Shown here piece after piece: positions 7,828-17,191 of a stretch of 64,000 nucleotides of DNA (positions within the stretch are counted from its first letter, which is position 1; every line of letters begins with the position of its first letter). A program made the position numbers and the translations under genes. The stretch is taken from NCBI RefSeq assembly GCF_003325375.1, contig NZ_CP030863.1, positions 1 through 64,000 on the forward strand. The letters run 5' to 3'. The DNA comes from Streptomyces globosus (GTDB taxonomy: Bacteria; Actinomycetota; Actinomycetes; Streptomycetales; Streptomycetaceae). Below the pieces are notes generated by a model. The model did not search any database and was not told the DNA's origin. It saw nothing but the letters and a program-made list of their open reading frames with translations.

Positions 7828-10800
7828 GCAGGACGCTGGCCGCTGCTTTGGCCTTGGCTGAGTATCTTCTTCCCGCCCGGTTTCGCGACGGGCGGCAGGT
7901 GGTGCGCGTCGCGGACGCCCATGTCCTGCTGAGCGGGCACGCGCCCCGTGTCGTGGCGGGCTGGGAGCAGTGGTCTGAGGCGGACAAGCAGCGCCTGGGA
8001 GTGCTGTTGGGCGCCCGCCATCGGGGCGAGGCGCTACTGCACCACGTCGAACGGTCCCTCTACGACGTCTTCCACACCCTGGACGCGGACGACCCGCTGC
8101 CCGCTCTCTACACGCTTGGGTACAGCGCGCGGGGGCGGGCGCTGGAGGTGCTGCCGGTTCACGGGCAGGATCCTTCGGACGTCGCCGAACGCCTGCTCGC
8201 GCCGACCAGGCGCGGGCGGGTGCTGCGGGTCGCGAGCGGATCGGGCTGGTCGGCGCCGACATCGCGGGGGCGGGTCCAGCTCGCCTTCCCCGACGAGCAG
8301 GGGGTGTACCGGCCGCCGCAGGTCGTGACCGCGCCGTCGGTGGAGTTGGTGGTGGATGCCGACGAGCTTGGCTGGCAGAGTCGGGACACCGACGAGGGCA
8401 TGAAGGGCCCGGCCTTCCGCGAGAAGCAGATCGCGCTGCTGCTGCGCGGGACCATCGGTGGCGGACAGCGCCCTGTGGAACCCGTCGTCCTGCCGCCGGG
8501 CCGGATGCACCTGCTGAGTGCGCCGCCGGGCGTGGGCAAGAACGTCTTCGGCCGGGGGCTGGCGATCCAGCAGGCGGGCCAGGGCCGCACCACCGTGCTG
8601 GTGGTCAGCGACAACGGCGACGTCTACGCCGAGGCCTCCACCTTGCAGCAGGAGCTGCGGGCGGCGGGCGTCAAGGAGACGGCCACGCCGTTCATCGCGC
8701 CCAACAGCCGGTACGACTTCGCGCTGCGCTCCGCGGCGAAGCTGGAGGGGACCGGCGTGCCGCTGGGGCACGCTTCGGGGAGCATCGCCTTCCTCATCGA
8801 CAACTCGGCCTACGGGTGCGCTGTGCAGGCGCAGCTCGAGGGGCGGGACGCCTTCGAGGGCGGCAGGGAGCCGTGCACGGTCGCGGCGTCGGATGCTTTC
8901 GGCCAGCCGGAGCGGGCGCTGTGCCCTTATGTGGCGTCTTGCGGGAAGTTCTCCCATGTCGAGGCCGCGACGACGGCCCGGATCATCGTGACCACGCATG
9001 CCTGTTTTCAGTCCGGGATGATCAAGGTTCCGGTGGAGGTCGACGGGGAGGTCCGCAACAGCATCAGCGTGCGGGAGTTCCTTCTGCGCCTGGCGTCCTA
9101 TGTGGTCGTCGACGAGGTCGACGCCTATCAGTCGCGGGGGTTCGACGCGTGCGGTGTGCTGGAGCTCGCGTCCCGTTCCCGCCCGACCACGGTGCTGCGG
9201 CGCATCCGCGACAGTCTTCACCAAGCGCCGCCGCGGCTGGCGATGGCCGTGCGCCGGCCCTTGACCCGGGCGGTGTTCCTGGCCGAGCAGCTGCTGGACC
9301 TGGTGGCCGGGGAGGAGGTCTGCACCGAGGTCGCTCAGGCGCGGGCCTTGGCCCGCGGGCAGGACCCGCGCCGGACGCGGCAGGTCCTGCAGGACCGTAA
9401 GCGCTGGTATCAGCCCCATCAGTGGGACCGGCATTTGCTGGAGCACCTGATCGGGGTGGACGGTGATGCTGCGGCCACCGCCGAGCAGGCCGACCGTCTG
9501 CAGGCGTTGCTCCCGCGCGTGGCCACCCGGCCGGGCGACCGCCCTCCCAGCGCCGTCCTGCCGGATCGGCTGCGGCCCGTCCCAGGCCTACTGGAGCGGA
9601 TGCTCACGATCGACGAGGGCGGGGAGTGGCAGCTTGCCGCCCTCAAGGACGAACTGCGGGAGATCCTCTCCGCCGCGCTGCCGGCCTTCTGCGCCGCCGA
9701 GGACGGAGGCGACGGAGCACCTGCCCAGTCCACGGTACCGGCGCAGCGCGGTCTCGGCCGGCCGGAGCCGGTGCGGGCGCCCACGCGCACCGAGGTCACC
9801 GCGGGCGTCCTGCACGCGCTGATCATGAAGACGTGGCTGACGGCCATCGTCCACACGATGTTCAATCTGACGGACAGGGCCGGCGAACTCGCCGGGCACG
9901 GCATCGACGCGGCCTCCGAGCTCGCAGACGCGATCGGCCACCAGGGCGCCGGCACCGTCGTCCCGTTCGGGCCACTGGGCCGCCAGCTGGGCGGGTTCCG
10001 CTTCGAGGGGCTCGACGACCCGGGTGCCCACGCGAGTTTGAAGATGGAGGTGCTGCGCGCCGACCCCCACACCGAGACGCAGTTCCTCGGCAGCATCGTC
10101 TCCCTCGCCCTAAGCGGCCGCCAGCGTACTGTCCTGGGCATGTCCGCCACCGGGTTCATGCCGGGCGCGGCACGTACCCACCTGCTCGCCCGCCCCGACT
10201 GGGCGATGCCCGACACCCTCCGCGGTGGTCTGACCATCTTCAACAGCACCCCCGTCTCCGACGGAAAGCTGCTGGCCGTCGGCAGCACTCCCTACAGTGA
10301 ACGCGACCATCGGGTCATCTCACTGGCCGTCGGCTACGCACCGTGCCTGGTGCGCGACCTGGACCGGCTTGCAGCGCAGGAGCGCACCCGGCATCGCGCG
10401 CGGGCCCTGATCACCGTCAACTCCTACCGGCAGGCACGCCTGTTCGCCCAGGCCCTGTACGACACTGCGCTCGCCCTCGGGCGGCGGCTGCGGATCTACG
10501 TCGCCGTCGCGGACACCCCTGATCCGTCTCTGCCGCCGGTCTGCGACGGGATCGGCCAGCTCACGCGCGACCGTTTCGCGGAGCTGGCGGACCTCGACGG
10601 CGAGGTGCTCATCTCACCGCTGCCGCGAACCGAGCGGGGCTTGAACGTGCTGACCGTGTTCGAGGGCGTCGCCGTGTCGGCCATCACCCTGATCGCCATG
10701 GGTGTGCGGCCGGTCATGCCGGCCGACGACCCGGCGGTGCTGGCGGCCAGCGTCGCCGCCCGGGGTTGGCGCGACGCCGTGCCCGGCGACGACCCCGCCG

Positions 10801-11192
10801 CCGTCCTGGCCCGGGCCCGGGCGGCGGCCGACGCTCACCTGCGCCTGAACCTCAACGCGCCCAAGCGCTTCTCCGCCCTGCCCGACGAGCTGAAGTACGA
10901 ACTCGTCGCCACCCTCCTCGGGCAGAGCGTCCAGTTGGCAGGCCGCGGACGCCGCGGGCAGACCCACGTCGAGCTCCACTTCATCGACGGCGCCTTCCAC
11001 GACCCCACCTGGGGATCCGACCTGCCCACCCTGGTCCGCGGGCTGCTCGAGCAGTCCCCTCAGGACGACCTCGTCCAGCTCGGCGCTTCTTACGGCCACA
11101 CCATCGAGGAAATCGCCGAGTACGCCCACACCCAGCACCTGCTCCCCGCGCTGCGCGCGGGCTTCGACGCCTACCTGGGAGAGTACGCATGA
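7824..11192 (+). CDS. pPIWI-RE island helicase: Z domain plus DinG/XPD-like Fe-S helicase
   Basis: The 1122-residue protein starts with a domain matching the pPIWI_RE_Z description (residues about 1-110). The helicase part has a Walker A APPGVGK (residues 233-239) and a DEVD box (430-433) replacing DEAH. Between them lie four cysteines, C332, C351, C367 and C373, placed like the iron-sulphur ligands of XPD/DinG helicases. The C-terminal RecA-like half contains TAVNSYRQA-like and ERGLNVLTVFEG motifs. GTG 7824 overlaps the nuclease stop, and its own stop overlaps the PIWI start (ATGA at 11189), so the three proteins are coupled. It probably unwinds target or guide-bound nucleic acid for the PIWI protein. 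Confidence 0.85.
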   Translation: MSRTLAAALALAEYLLPARFRDGRQVVRVADAHVLLSGHAPRVVAGWEQWSEADKQRLGVLLGARHRGEALLHHVERSLYDVFHTLDADDPLPALYTLGYSARGRALEVLPVHGQDPSDVAERLLAPTRRGRVLRVASGSGWSAPTSRGRVQLAFPDEQGVYRPPQVVTAPSVELVVDADELGWQSRDTDEGMKGPAFREKQIALLLRGTIGGGQRPVEPVVLPPGRMHLLSAPPGVGKNVFGRGLAIQQAGQGRTTVLVVSDNGDVYAEASTLQQELRAAGVKETATPFIAPNSRYDFALRSAAKLEGTGVPLGHASGSIAFLIDNSAYGCAVQAQLEGRDAFEGGREPCTVAASDAFGQPERALCPYVASCGKFSHVEAATTARIIVTTHACFQSGMIKVPVEVDGEVRNSISVREFLLRLASYVVVDEVDAYQSRGFDACGVLELASRSRPTTVLRRIRDSLHQAPPRLAMAVRRPLTRAVFLAEQLLDLVAGEEVCTEVAQARALARGQDPRRTRQVLQDRKRWYQPHQWDRHLLEHLIGVDGDAAATAEQADRLQALLPRVATRPGDRPPSAVLPDRLRPVPGLLERMLTIDEGGEWQLAALKDELREILSAALPAFCAAEDGGDGAPAQSTVPAQRGLGRPEPVRAPTRTEVTAGVLHALIMKTWLTAIVHTMFNLTDRAGELAGHGIDAASELADAIGHQGAGTVVPFGPLGRQLGGFRFEGLDDPGAHASLKMEVLRADPHTETQFLGSIVSLALSGRQRTVLGMSATGFMPGAARTHLLARPDWAMPDTLRGGLTIFNSTPVSDGKLLAVGSTPYSERDHRVISLAVGYAPCLVRDLDRLAAQERTRHRARALITVNSYRQARLFAQALYDTALALGRRLRIYVAVADTPDPSLPPVCDGIGQLTRDRFAELADLDGEVLISPLPRTERGLNVLTVFEGVAVSAITLIAMGVRPVMPADDPAVLAASVAARGWRDAVPGDDPAAVLARARAAADAHLRLNLNAPKRFSALPDELKYELVATLLGQSVQLAGRGRRGQTHVELHFIDGAFHDPTWGSDLPTLVRGLLEQSPQDDLVQLGASYGHTIEEIAEYAHTQHLLPALRAGFDAYLGEYA

Positions 11193-13945
11193 GTCGCCCG
11201 CTCGACAGCGTCGCCCGCAAGCAGGCCCGCCTGCTGCAGTTCCGCACCGCTCCCGCCGACCTGGGCGAGGTCATCGCCTACCGGCCAGACGCCCCCGCCA
11301 TGGACCTGGCCATGGAGCTCTCGCGCGAGTACAAGCGCAACGTCAGCACCAGTCTGGACGTGCAGCCGCCCTACCGGGCGCTGGAATGTGTCCTGCGCGC
11401 GGCGGCAGGCACCTGGGCCCGCTGGCAGTGGAACGACGGCTGCTACGAGCTCCTGTGCGCGGCGCCGATCAGCGCCGAGGACCGGCACGATGTGTTCCGC
11501 TACTGGGCCGAAGCCGTGGTCCCCGGCCCCGACGGGCGGCGCATCGGCGAACAACTGGCCGAACTCCTCGCCCGGGCCGAGCCCCGCTCCGCCGTCCTGC
11601 CCCCGCCGCCGAGCGTCGGCAAGCGCTCGCGCGGATGGTGGCCGGGCGAACTCGCACGCTGGCGCCTGGCCGAGGAACTCGCCACCCTCGAGTGGCCCCG
11701 CAACAACGGCGCCCCCGTCCGTTTCGCCCTGTGCACCGACGGCCGCCTGGCCGCGATCGGCCACGAACTGCCCGCCGAACCCGACCGCAAGGGCATCGTG
11801 CGCCACCTGCTGCCCCGTATCACCATCGGCACCGCCGCCAGCGGGCACTCGAGGCGCCACGCGCTGACCGTGAACGCCACCACCACCCTCCTCGCCACCT
11901 CCTGGAAGGGTGTCGCCACCGTCCTGCTGGCCAACCCCGGCCAAGGGCTCACCGTCGCCGCGGCCACCGACGGCCCGCCGTGGAAGCGCCGCCTGAACGT
12001 CCCCGCGGTCGCCGCCAGCCGCCGCCTGGCCGCCCTGCCCCGCCTGAGCTCGAACGTGCCGCCCTTCCCCGAGCACCTCGCCGACGACGCCCTGGCCGAC
12101 ACCTCCCCGGGGCCGGTCTGGGCCGTCGCCCCGGCCAGCGTCCGCACCCCCGGCCTCGGCCGCGGACACGGCATGGAGTTCTTCCGCCGCATCGAGGAGG
12201 CCATCGACACCCGGTGCGAGAAGTACAGCCACCGCAGCCCCGTGTTCATCGAGGTCCCCGGCATGAAAGTGCCGCCCACCGAGAGCGGCTCACGCGTCAG
12301 CGGACCGATCCCCCTCGAACGGATCCCCGCCGCCCTGGACGCCGCCGGCGTGGGCACCCTCCTCGTCCCCGTCCTGTGGAGCACCGACGAGGTCCGCGCT
12401 CGGGTGAAGGCCGCGATCGCCGCCCAGTGGGGCACCCGCGAGGACTGGAAGGCCGCCGAGGGCGACGTCGAACCCGCCGCCGGCGGGCGTATCGAGGTCG
12501 TCTTCCTCCACGACAAGGCCCGTGCCCTCGGCCACGGACCGCGCACCAGCGCGGAGCGCGAGCGGGACCTGGCGCAGATGCTCGCCCCCCACACCCGCGA
12601 AGACACGCTCGTCGCGGCGATCTGCGAGACCGACTGGGACCCCGAGCGCTGGTATCCGAGCGTCGAAGCCCGCGAGAAGGCCGAGGCCGAGGACGGCAAG
12701 TGGCCCTCCAAGCATGCTCTCGCGCGCCTCGGAGCAACCTCCCAGTACATCAAGCAGGCCCCGCCGCCGGTCCCCACCCACACCCGGGAGGGCAAGCCCT
12801 ACAACGAAAAATACCGCGCGAAGAAGATCGCCTCCCGCCAGAGCGGCCTCGACAGCTCGACCGCGAACGTGCTGCGCGAGATCCTCAGCGGCGTCGGCGC
12901 CACCGACCACCGCCTCGGTGCCGCGTTCGGCAGACTTCCCCTCGAGAACTGGTGGCACATCGGCATCCACGTCCGCCGCCACGCCCAGCGCCGCACCCCC
13001 GGCAAGCGCCGCAACACCGAACCGGCACCGATCACCGCAACCCTCACCGCCATGCGCCCCACCGGCGGAAAGGACGCCCCCTGGCAGATCTGGGCCTACA
13101 GCCCCCAGGCCGGACAGTGGCAGCCCCACAGCCCGGCCACCACCGCGCTGCACGCCGCCGACCTCGCCTGGGACGTCAGCGGATACCGCGCCGCCGCAGA
13201 CGAGACACTCCAGGCCCGCGCCGCCGCGGACATCGTCGAGCAGGCCCTCATCGCCACCCGCACCCAACTCCCCTCACCAGCCCCCGCGGTGCTCTACGTC
13301 GACGGCGACGCCGCCGAGTACATCTGGGCGGGCCTCACCGACGAAGCCCTGGGCCAAGACCCGCCGCCCGGCATGCCCCGCCCGGCGTCCTGGCTGCCCG
13401 GCCACAGCCTCCCCCGCGCCCAACGCCCCCTGGCAACCGTCCGCGTCATCGGCGACCTGGAACGCATCGGTCGCCCCACCGGGGCCCACATGCGCACCAG
13501 CGACGGCACCTGGCGCGCCACCGACACCACCAACAGCCTCTTCCAGCTCGCCACCGACGACGGCGCCGTCACCTACCCCGACCTCCTGCTCGTCAACGTC
13601 CCCCGCACCTGGGCAGCCGGCCCCTCCGGCCGCTTCGGCAAGGACGAGACACGCTTCGACAGCGGCAGCCAGAGCAAGAACGGCTATGCCCACACCGCCA
13701 CCCGGTTCACCGTCATCGCCCAGAGCCCCGACGCCGACTGCGACCTCATCGGAGCCGTCGCCGCCATCCTGACCAACCAGGGCATCACCTCCGACGTCCG
13801 CCAAAGCACCCCCACCCCCCTCCACCTCGCCCGCAGGATGGACTCCACCCACCCCTACTACCGCCGCACCGCGGAAAGCGCCGAGGACGCCCCCGACGCC
13901 GCCGAAGACGAGGACACCGCGCACAAGGAGACGACCAGCCTGTAG
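11189..13945 (+). CDS. pPIWI-RE protein (PIWI-family, RNase H-fold)
   Basis: This is the third gene of the island. ATG 11189 in ATGA with the helicase stop is the start; the frame stays open upstream only because of codon bias. The 918-residue protein has an N-terminal/MID-like region, then an RNase H-fold C-terminal half beginning near NWWHIGIHVRRHA (587-599). VLYVDGDAAEYIWAGL (701-716) fits the second core strand and following helix. The end PTPLHLARR is close to the LPLPLHLA signature of the family. No PAZ domain is evident. The first-strand acidic position appears to be H594 and the usual arginine after the second strand appears to be E710, so catalytic competence is uncertain without an alignment. 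Expected role: nucleic-acid-guided or structure-guided recognition of invader DNA. Confidence 0.85.
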   Translation: MSRPLDSVARKQARLLQFRTAPADLGEVIAYRPDAPAMDLAMELSREYKRNVSTSLDVQPPYRALECVLRAAAGTWARWQWNDGCYELLCAAPISAEDRHDVFRYWAEAVVPGPDGRRIGEQLAELLARAEPRSAVLPPPPSVGKRSRGWWPGELARWRLAEELATLEWPRNNGAPVRFALCTDGRLAAIGHELPAEPDRKGIVRHLLPRITIGTAASGHSRRHALTVNATTTLLATSWKGVATVLLANPGQGLTVAAATDGPPWKRRLNVPAVAASRRLAALPRLSSNVPPFPEHLADDALADTSPGPVWAVAPASVRTPGLGRGHGMEFFRRIEEAIDTRCEKYSHRSPVFIEVPGMKVPPTESGSRVSGPIPLERIPAALDAAGVGTLLVPVLWSTDEVRARVKAAIAAQWGTREDWKAAEGDVEPAAGGRIEVVFLHDKARALGHGPRTSAERERDLAQMLAPHTREDTLVAAICETDWDPERWYPSVEAREKAEAEDGKWPSKHALARLGATSQYIKQAPPPVPTHTREGKPYNEKYRAKKIASRQSGLDSSTANVLREILSGVGATDHRLGAAFGRLPLENWWHIGIHVRRHAQRRTPGKRRNTEPAPITATLTAMRPTGGKDAPWQIWAYSPQAGQWQPHSPATTALHAADLAWDVSGYRAAADETLQARAAADIVEQALIATRTQLPSPAPAVLYVDGDAAEYIWAGLTDEALGQDPPPGMPRPASWLPGHSLPRAQRPLATVRVIGDLERIGRPTGAHMRTSDGTWRATDTTNSLFQLATDDGAVTYPDLLLVNVPRTWAAGPSGRFGKDETRFDSGSQSKNGYAHTATRFTVIAQSPDADCDLIGAVAAILTNQGITSDVRQSTPTPLHLARRMDSTHPYYRRTAESAEDAPDAAEDEDTAHKETTSL

Positions 13946-14054
13946 CCAAGGCACACCCACCCGGCGAGGACGCCCTTGAGAAGTTCAGCGCCTGGTTGAA
14001 CAAGGGGGGCCTGGAAGACAGAGGGGCGCCTTGACCAGAACAGTGAAGCCCAGA

Positions 14055-15443
14055 TCAGCCTCCGGCTGACTGCGGCACTCGCAAGCCAGGCAGGCAGTCA
14101 AAGAGCGTCGCGAAGAAGTCGGCAAGCAGGGGCTGAGCACGGTCGCGGTCGCGGAGTTCGTCGTGGCCGAACCGGAACACCTCGTAACCGCGAAACTTCA
14201 GGGCGCGGTCGCCGGCCATGGTCGCGGCGTACTTCGTACTGTCGGGTTCGGCTCCTGCGTTGCGGGTGTAGTGCTGCATGCCGTCGACCTCCAGGACCAC
14301 GCGCCGGTTTCCCGGGAGCAGCATGAGGAAGTCCATGCGCAGGTTCTGCATGGCCTGCGGGCCGCGTTCGCGGACGGTCTTGGGGTCCCAGTGCAGCCAG
14401 ATCTCCGGCAGGAGGGCGGGAACGTCATTCAAACGGTCCCGATGGAGGTGGTGGTAGTGCCAGAACAGGTTCTTCTGCCCTGGAGACTTCGGGGGCAGGG
14501 AAGCCTCCATGCGGCTGTAGAGGGACCGGGCCGCCTGCTCGGTGTCGGTGATGTTCCGGGTCTCCTGCCACCAGGCCATGAGGTGGCGCCAGAGTAAGCC
14601 CTCCTTGCCGACGGGGTGGTCGTAGACCAGGACCTTGTCGTCACGCTCGGCGACCTCGATGTCGTTGTCTAGGGCGCTGGTGAAGCGGATGTCGGGCTTG
14701 CCCAGGGTGGCGAAGATGAGGTTCCGCGGCCGGCGCGCGGTGCCGCGACCGTCCTGGACCAGGTGGAACCGGGGGTAGCCGTCGGCCTCTCCATCCTGGC
14801 TCAGGATGGCGCCCGCCGGTTGCAGATGCCGGTTGGCGAGCTCGACGAAGCGGCGCTGGGCTTGCTCGTCGGGAAGAACGGCGGCGGAGGCCAGCCCCTC
14901 AAGGAAGACACCGAAGCGCGGATGGGGGGCCTCGAAAGCACCGAGCTCCTCGAAGAGCACCTCGGTCGACCAGTCGCCCGGGAACCTGACGACGTGGCGG
15001 TTGATCTGGTCGCGGAGGCTGCTGGTCGAGGTGACCCACCCGCTCATCGGGTCGTTGTCCAGGTGCCACAGCCGGCCCAGCAGCGCCATGAAGCGGTCCG
15101 GGTAGCCGAGGTGATCGGAGAGGTCGAAGTCCCTGGCAAGCTCGCGCCGCGTCCGGCTCGGGACCTGCACATGGTGGCGGCCGAGCCACAGAACGTCCTG
15201 CAGCGCCATCCTCTTCGCCTGGCCCAGCTCCTCCTGCTCCAGAACGGCGTCGGCAACACCCGGCAGGCGGTCGTCCGGGCAGGCGTTCAGGCTGGCGACC
15301 AGGCGCTCGTGCTTGGTGCTCCCCTCATCCGGCGGGGGAAGACCGAGGCGCTGACACAAGGCCGGGAGCTCCCTGTGCCCGTAGCGCGTGTACAGCGTGG
15401 CGAGCACGTCGTCGATCAGCCTCCGCAACAGCGCCACGTCCAT
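14055..15443 (-). CDS. AbiJ-NTD-like domain fused to a PD-(D/E)XK nuclease, putative abortive-infection protein
   Basis: This gene converges on the pPIWI-RE island. The N-terminal 70 residues (RRLIDDVLATLYTRYGHREL, then GLPPPDEGSTKHERLVASL) fit the AbiJ N-terminal domain type 3. The middle is all-helical and unknown. The C-terminal part has RMDFLMLLPGNRRVVLEVDG with D371, E385 and D387, then HY, a Vsr/DUF559-like PD-(D/E)XK core. ATG 15443 follows GGGGGAACGG and gives 462 residues; ATG 15491 would add 16. The fusion of a sensor-type Abi domain with a nuclease fits an infection-triggered nuclease. That role is inferred from family and neighbourhood. Confidence 0.7.
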   Translation of the reverse strand: MDVALLRRLIDDVLATLYTRYGHRELPALCQRLGLPPPDEGSTKHERLVASLNACPDDRLPGVADAVLEQEELGQAKRMALQDVLWLGRHHVQVPSRTRRELARDFDLSDHLGYPDRFMALLGRLWHLDNDPMSGWVTSTSSLRDQINRHVVRFPGDWSTEVLFEELGAFEAPHPRFGVFLEGLASAAVLPDEQAQRRFVELANRHLQPAGAILSQDGEADGYPRFHLVQDGRGTARRPRNLIFATLGKPDIRFTSALDNDIEVAERDDKVLVYDHPVGKEGLLWRHLMAWWQETRNITDTEQAARSLYSRMEASLPPKSPGQKNLFWHYHHLHRDRLNDVPALLPEIWLHWDPKTVRERGPQAMQNLRMDFLMLLPGNRRVVLEVDGMQHYTRNAGAEPDSTKYAATMAGDRALKFRGYEVFRFGHDELRDRDRAQPLLADFFATLFDCLPGLRVPQSAGG

Positions 15444-15540
15444 CCGTTCCCCCATCCCATGATGATGAGCGACGCCCCGACGCCATTCCACCCTGCCCGT
15501 TCAAATCTCCTGCGGCGCCAGCCCCCGGGACAGAGACCAG

Positions 15541-15566
15541 ACCTCTTCCCCCGGCTATCGCGTGGA
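15541..15566. repeat. Copy 1 of a dispersed hairpin-type element
   Basis: ACCTCTTCCCCCGGCTATCG here is nearly repeated at 19285-19310 and 26496-26530. This copy has an imperfect stem; the shared part is ACCTCTTCCCC plus CGGCTA..GCG. It lies upstream of the gene at 15659. Confidence 0.45.
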
Positions 15567-15658
15567 AAGACACCTCATGCTGCTAAGCCGTCAAGCGGAG
15601 AGCTGTCCAAGGCAGAAATCGCGTACTCGGTGCGGACGCATCCTGAGAGGCTGTGCGG

Positions 15659-16168
15659 GTGACTGAGACGACCCCTTACGACGCCGACCGTGCCCGATTC
15701 ACCCGCCAGGCTCTGGCACGCCTGGTCCTCTGCGATCACGCCGCGGACGTCGCCGATGGCGCCGCTGGCCTGGTCGCCACCGAGAACGACCCCGACACCG
15801 GCCCCGGGGGCCGGGTCAGCCAGGCATTCCAACTCATCGAACTCGCAAAGCGCGCTCTGGTCTCGGCCGTGATCTACGAACGGGAGCGAGGCAGCTCTTG
15901 GACGGAGATCGCCCAGTACCTGGGCATCGGTCCAGCAGACGCGGAAGAGCGTTTTGCTTCGAATCTGGACGGCTGGAACACGGCCTTCGAGGTCCCCTAC
16001 CGGCTCGACGACACCGGCCGAAAGCGCATACCCCAGCTGCCCACGGCAGCGTATGACCCCGCCCGGGCGTGCGACCGGCTCGATACCTGGGCCGGAAACC
16101 GGCTCATCCTCGTCAACGACGACCGTCCCGTCAGCTCCGGTCTCGCCATGGCTCAGTCAGAGGAGTAG
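15659..16168 (+). CDS. Hypothetical protein with a helix-turn-helix-like middle
   Basis: The protein of about 169 residues starts at GTG 15659 or GTG 15653 (two codons apart). The middle (SSWTEIAQYLGIGPADAEER, about residues 79-98) resembles a sigma-4/HTH recognition unit. The same type of segment (WTDIGHTLSMSASAARAKY) occurs in the regulator at 17192, suggesting a shared DNA-binding module. No named family was recognised. A perfect hairpin follows at 16272. Confidence 0.55.
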   Translation: MTETTPYDADRARFTRQALARLVLCDHAADVADGAAGLVATENDPDTGPGGRVSQAFQLIELAKRALVSAVIYERERGSSWTEIAQYLGIGPADAEERFASNLDGWNTAFEVPYRLDDTGRKRIPQLPTAAYDPARACDRLDTWAGNRLILVNDDRPVSSGLAMAQSEE

Positions 16169-16271
16169 CCCCCTGGTCACCCCGCAGCGGCTTCGTGCCC
16201 GTGCAAGGCGTGGGAGCTGTCCGGCGCGCAAGGCACCGTCGGCACCACCGCAGATCTGCGGTGCAACGCGG

Positions 16272-16297
16272 CTCGGGTATCGCAGCAGATACCCGAG
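16272..16297 (+). terminator. Hairpin downstream of the 15659 gene
   Basis: CTCGGGTATC and GATACCCGAG form a perfect 10-bp stem with a 6-base loop, 104 bases after the stop codon. Otherwise, the 568-base gap 16169-16736 shows no gene-like ORF. Confidence 0.55.
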
Positions 16298-16736
16298 GGC
16301 CGGCTACCGGCAACGCGAGATGGTCACCTGGCCCGACCGAATCGAAGCGCAGGCCCCCACCCGGTCGGCCTGGCCGCGTCTGGGCACCGTCGGCTCCTGC
16401 GTTCGAGCACATCACGCCCGGCCATCCGTGCTCGGTCCCAACTCACGTTCCGCGCCCAGACGGCGTTCCATCCCGTTGTTGCAGAGCATGGCAGTGGGCT
16501 CCCGAACGGGTGGCCGGTGGTCGATGCGGAGCCAACCCTCGCACTTGATCGGTATTGAGCATTTCACATACTCATCAGGATGTTATACCGGCTCAATCTG
16601 CCGCGTCTGGGGATCTCTCGTCGACGACGGCTTCGGGCATCTCAGGACCAATTAGTGTCTCGAATTCGGAGGCCCCTGCCCGGCCGTCAACCAATGACAG
16701 GGGCTCTCCTCTCACCGTCTCGAACAAGGGAGCGTT

Positions 16737-17039
16737 ATGTCCGTTATCCGAGAGTCTGCCGAGCGCCTTGGGGCCCTGAGCAGCGGTTTCGACCGTAACA
16801 TGCCCACCCTGAGGGTGGCCCAGTCCTCTGGGGCTGTCGACAAATGTGTCGACGTGCAGTTGATGCCGTTTCTGGCCGTGGTTTTCACGGGCATGATTCT
16901 GATTTTTGCCCCTTCCCAGGTCCCCGTCACGCTGGTGATTCTTCCCGTGCTGCTGAGCCATTCGCGGCGTTCTAGCTGGTCCGTGCGGCGTTCCCGGTCC
17001 TGGACTGCGAAGGGTCCGGCCGCAGGAACCACAGGCTGA
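16737..17039 (+). CDS. Small single-pass membrane protein
   Basis: ATG 16737 follows AAGGGAG at 16727-16733. The 100-residue product has one strongly hydrophobic stretch (residues about 42-73: FLAVVFTGMILIFAP, then VTLVILPVLL) and an Arg/Ser-rich basic tail that should face the cytoplasm. Function is unknown. A strong terminator follows 13 bases after the stop, so it is a monocistronic gene. Confidence 0.6.
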   Translation: MSVIRESAERLGALSSGFDRNMPTLRVAQSSGAVDKCVDVQLMPFLAVVFTGMILIFAPSQVPVTLVILPVLLSHSRRSSWSVRRSRSWTAKGPAAGTTG

Positions 17040-17051
17040 GGTTGGCCGGCT

Positions 17052-17095
17052 CGCCCCACTCGTCGCGGCCTGTTGTGACGAGTGGGGCGTTTCTT
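17052..17095 (+). terminator. Rho-independent terminator with T-rich tail
   Basis: CGCCCCACTCGTC at 17052-17064 pairs perfectly with 17077-17089, followed by TTTCTTCC. This is the clearest classical terminator in the window. Confidence 0.85.
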
Positions 17096-17191
17096 CCTCC
17101 CCGTCAGGCCTAAGGCCTCGGGGAGCCACGGCAAAAAAGTGGGTGGCGTGACAACTGGTTCGCCACCCCTATACGCCCCTTAAGGACTCAT

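Noticed and set aside
6532..8262. 576-codon minus-strand ORF antisense to the nuclease
   Set aside because: Its composition (Arg/Pro/Ala) is that of antisense codon bias. The plus strand has clear domains.
10766..11188. Open frame extending the PIWI protein upstream of 11189
   Set aside because: It overlaps the helicase gene in another frame, is Arg/Pro-rich like other shadow frames, and the ATGA overlap at 11189 fixes the start.
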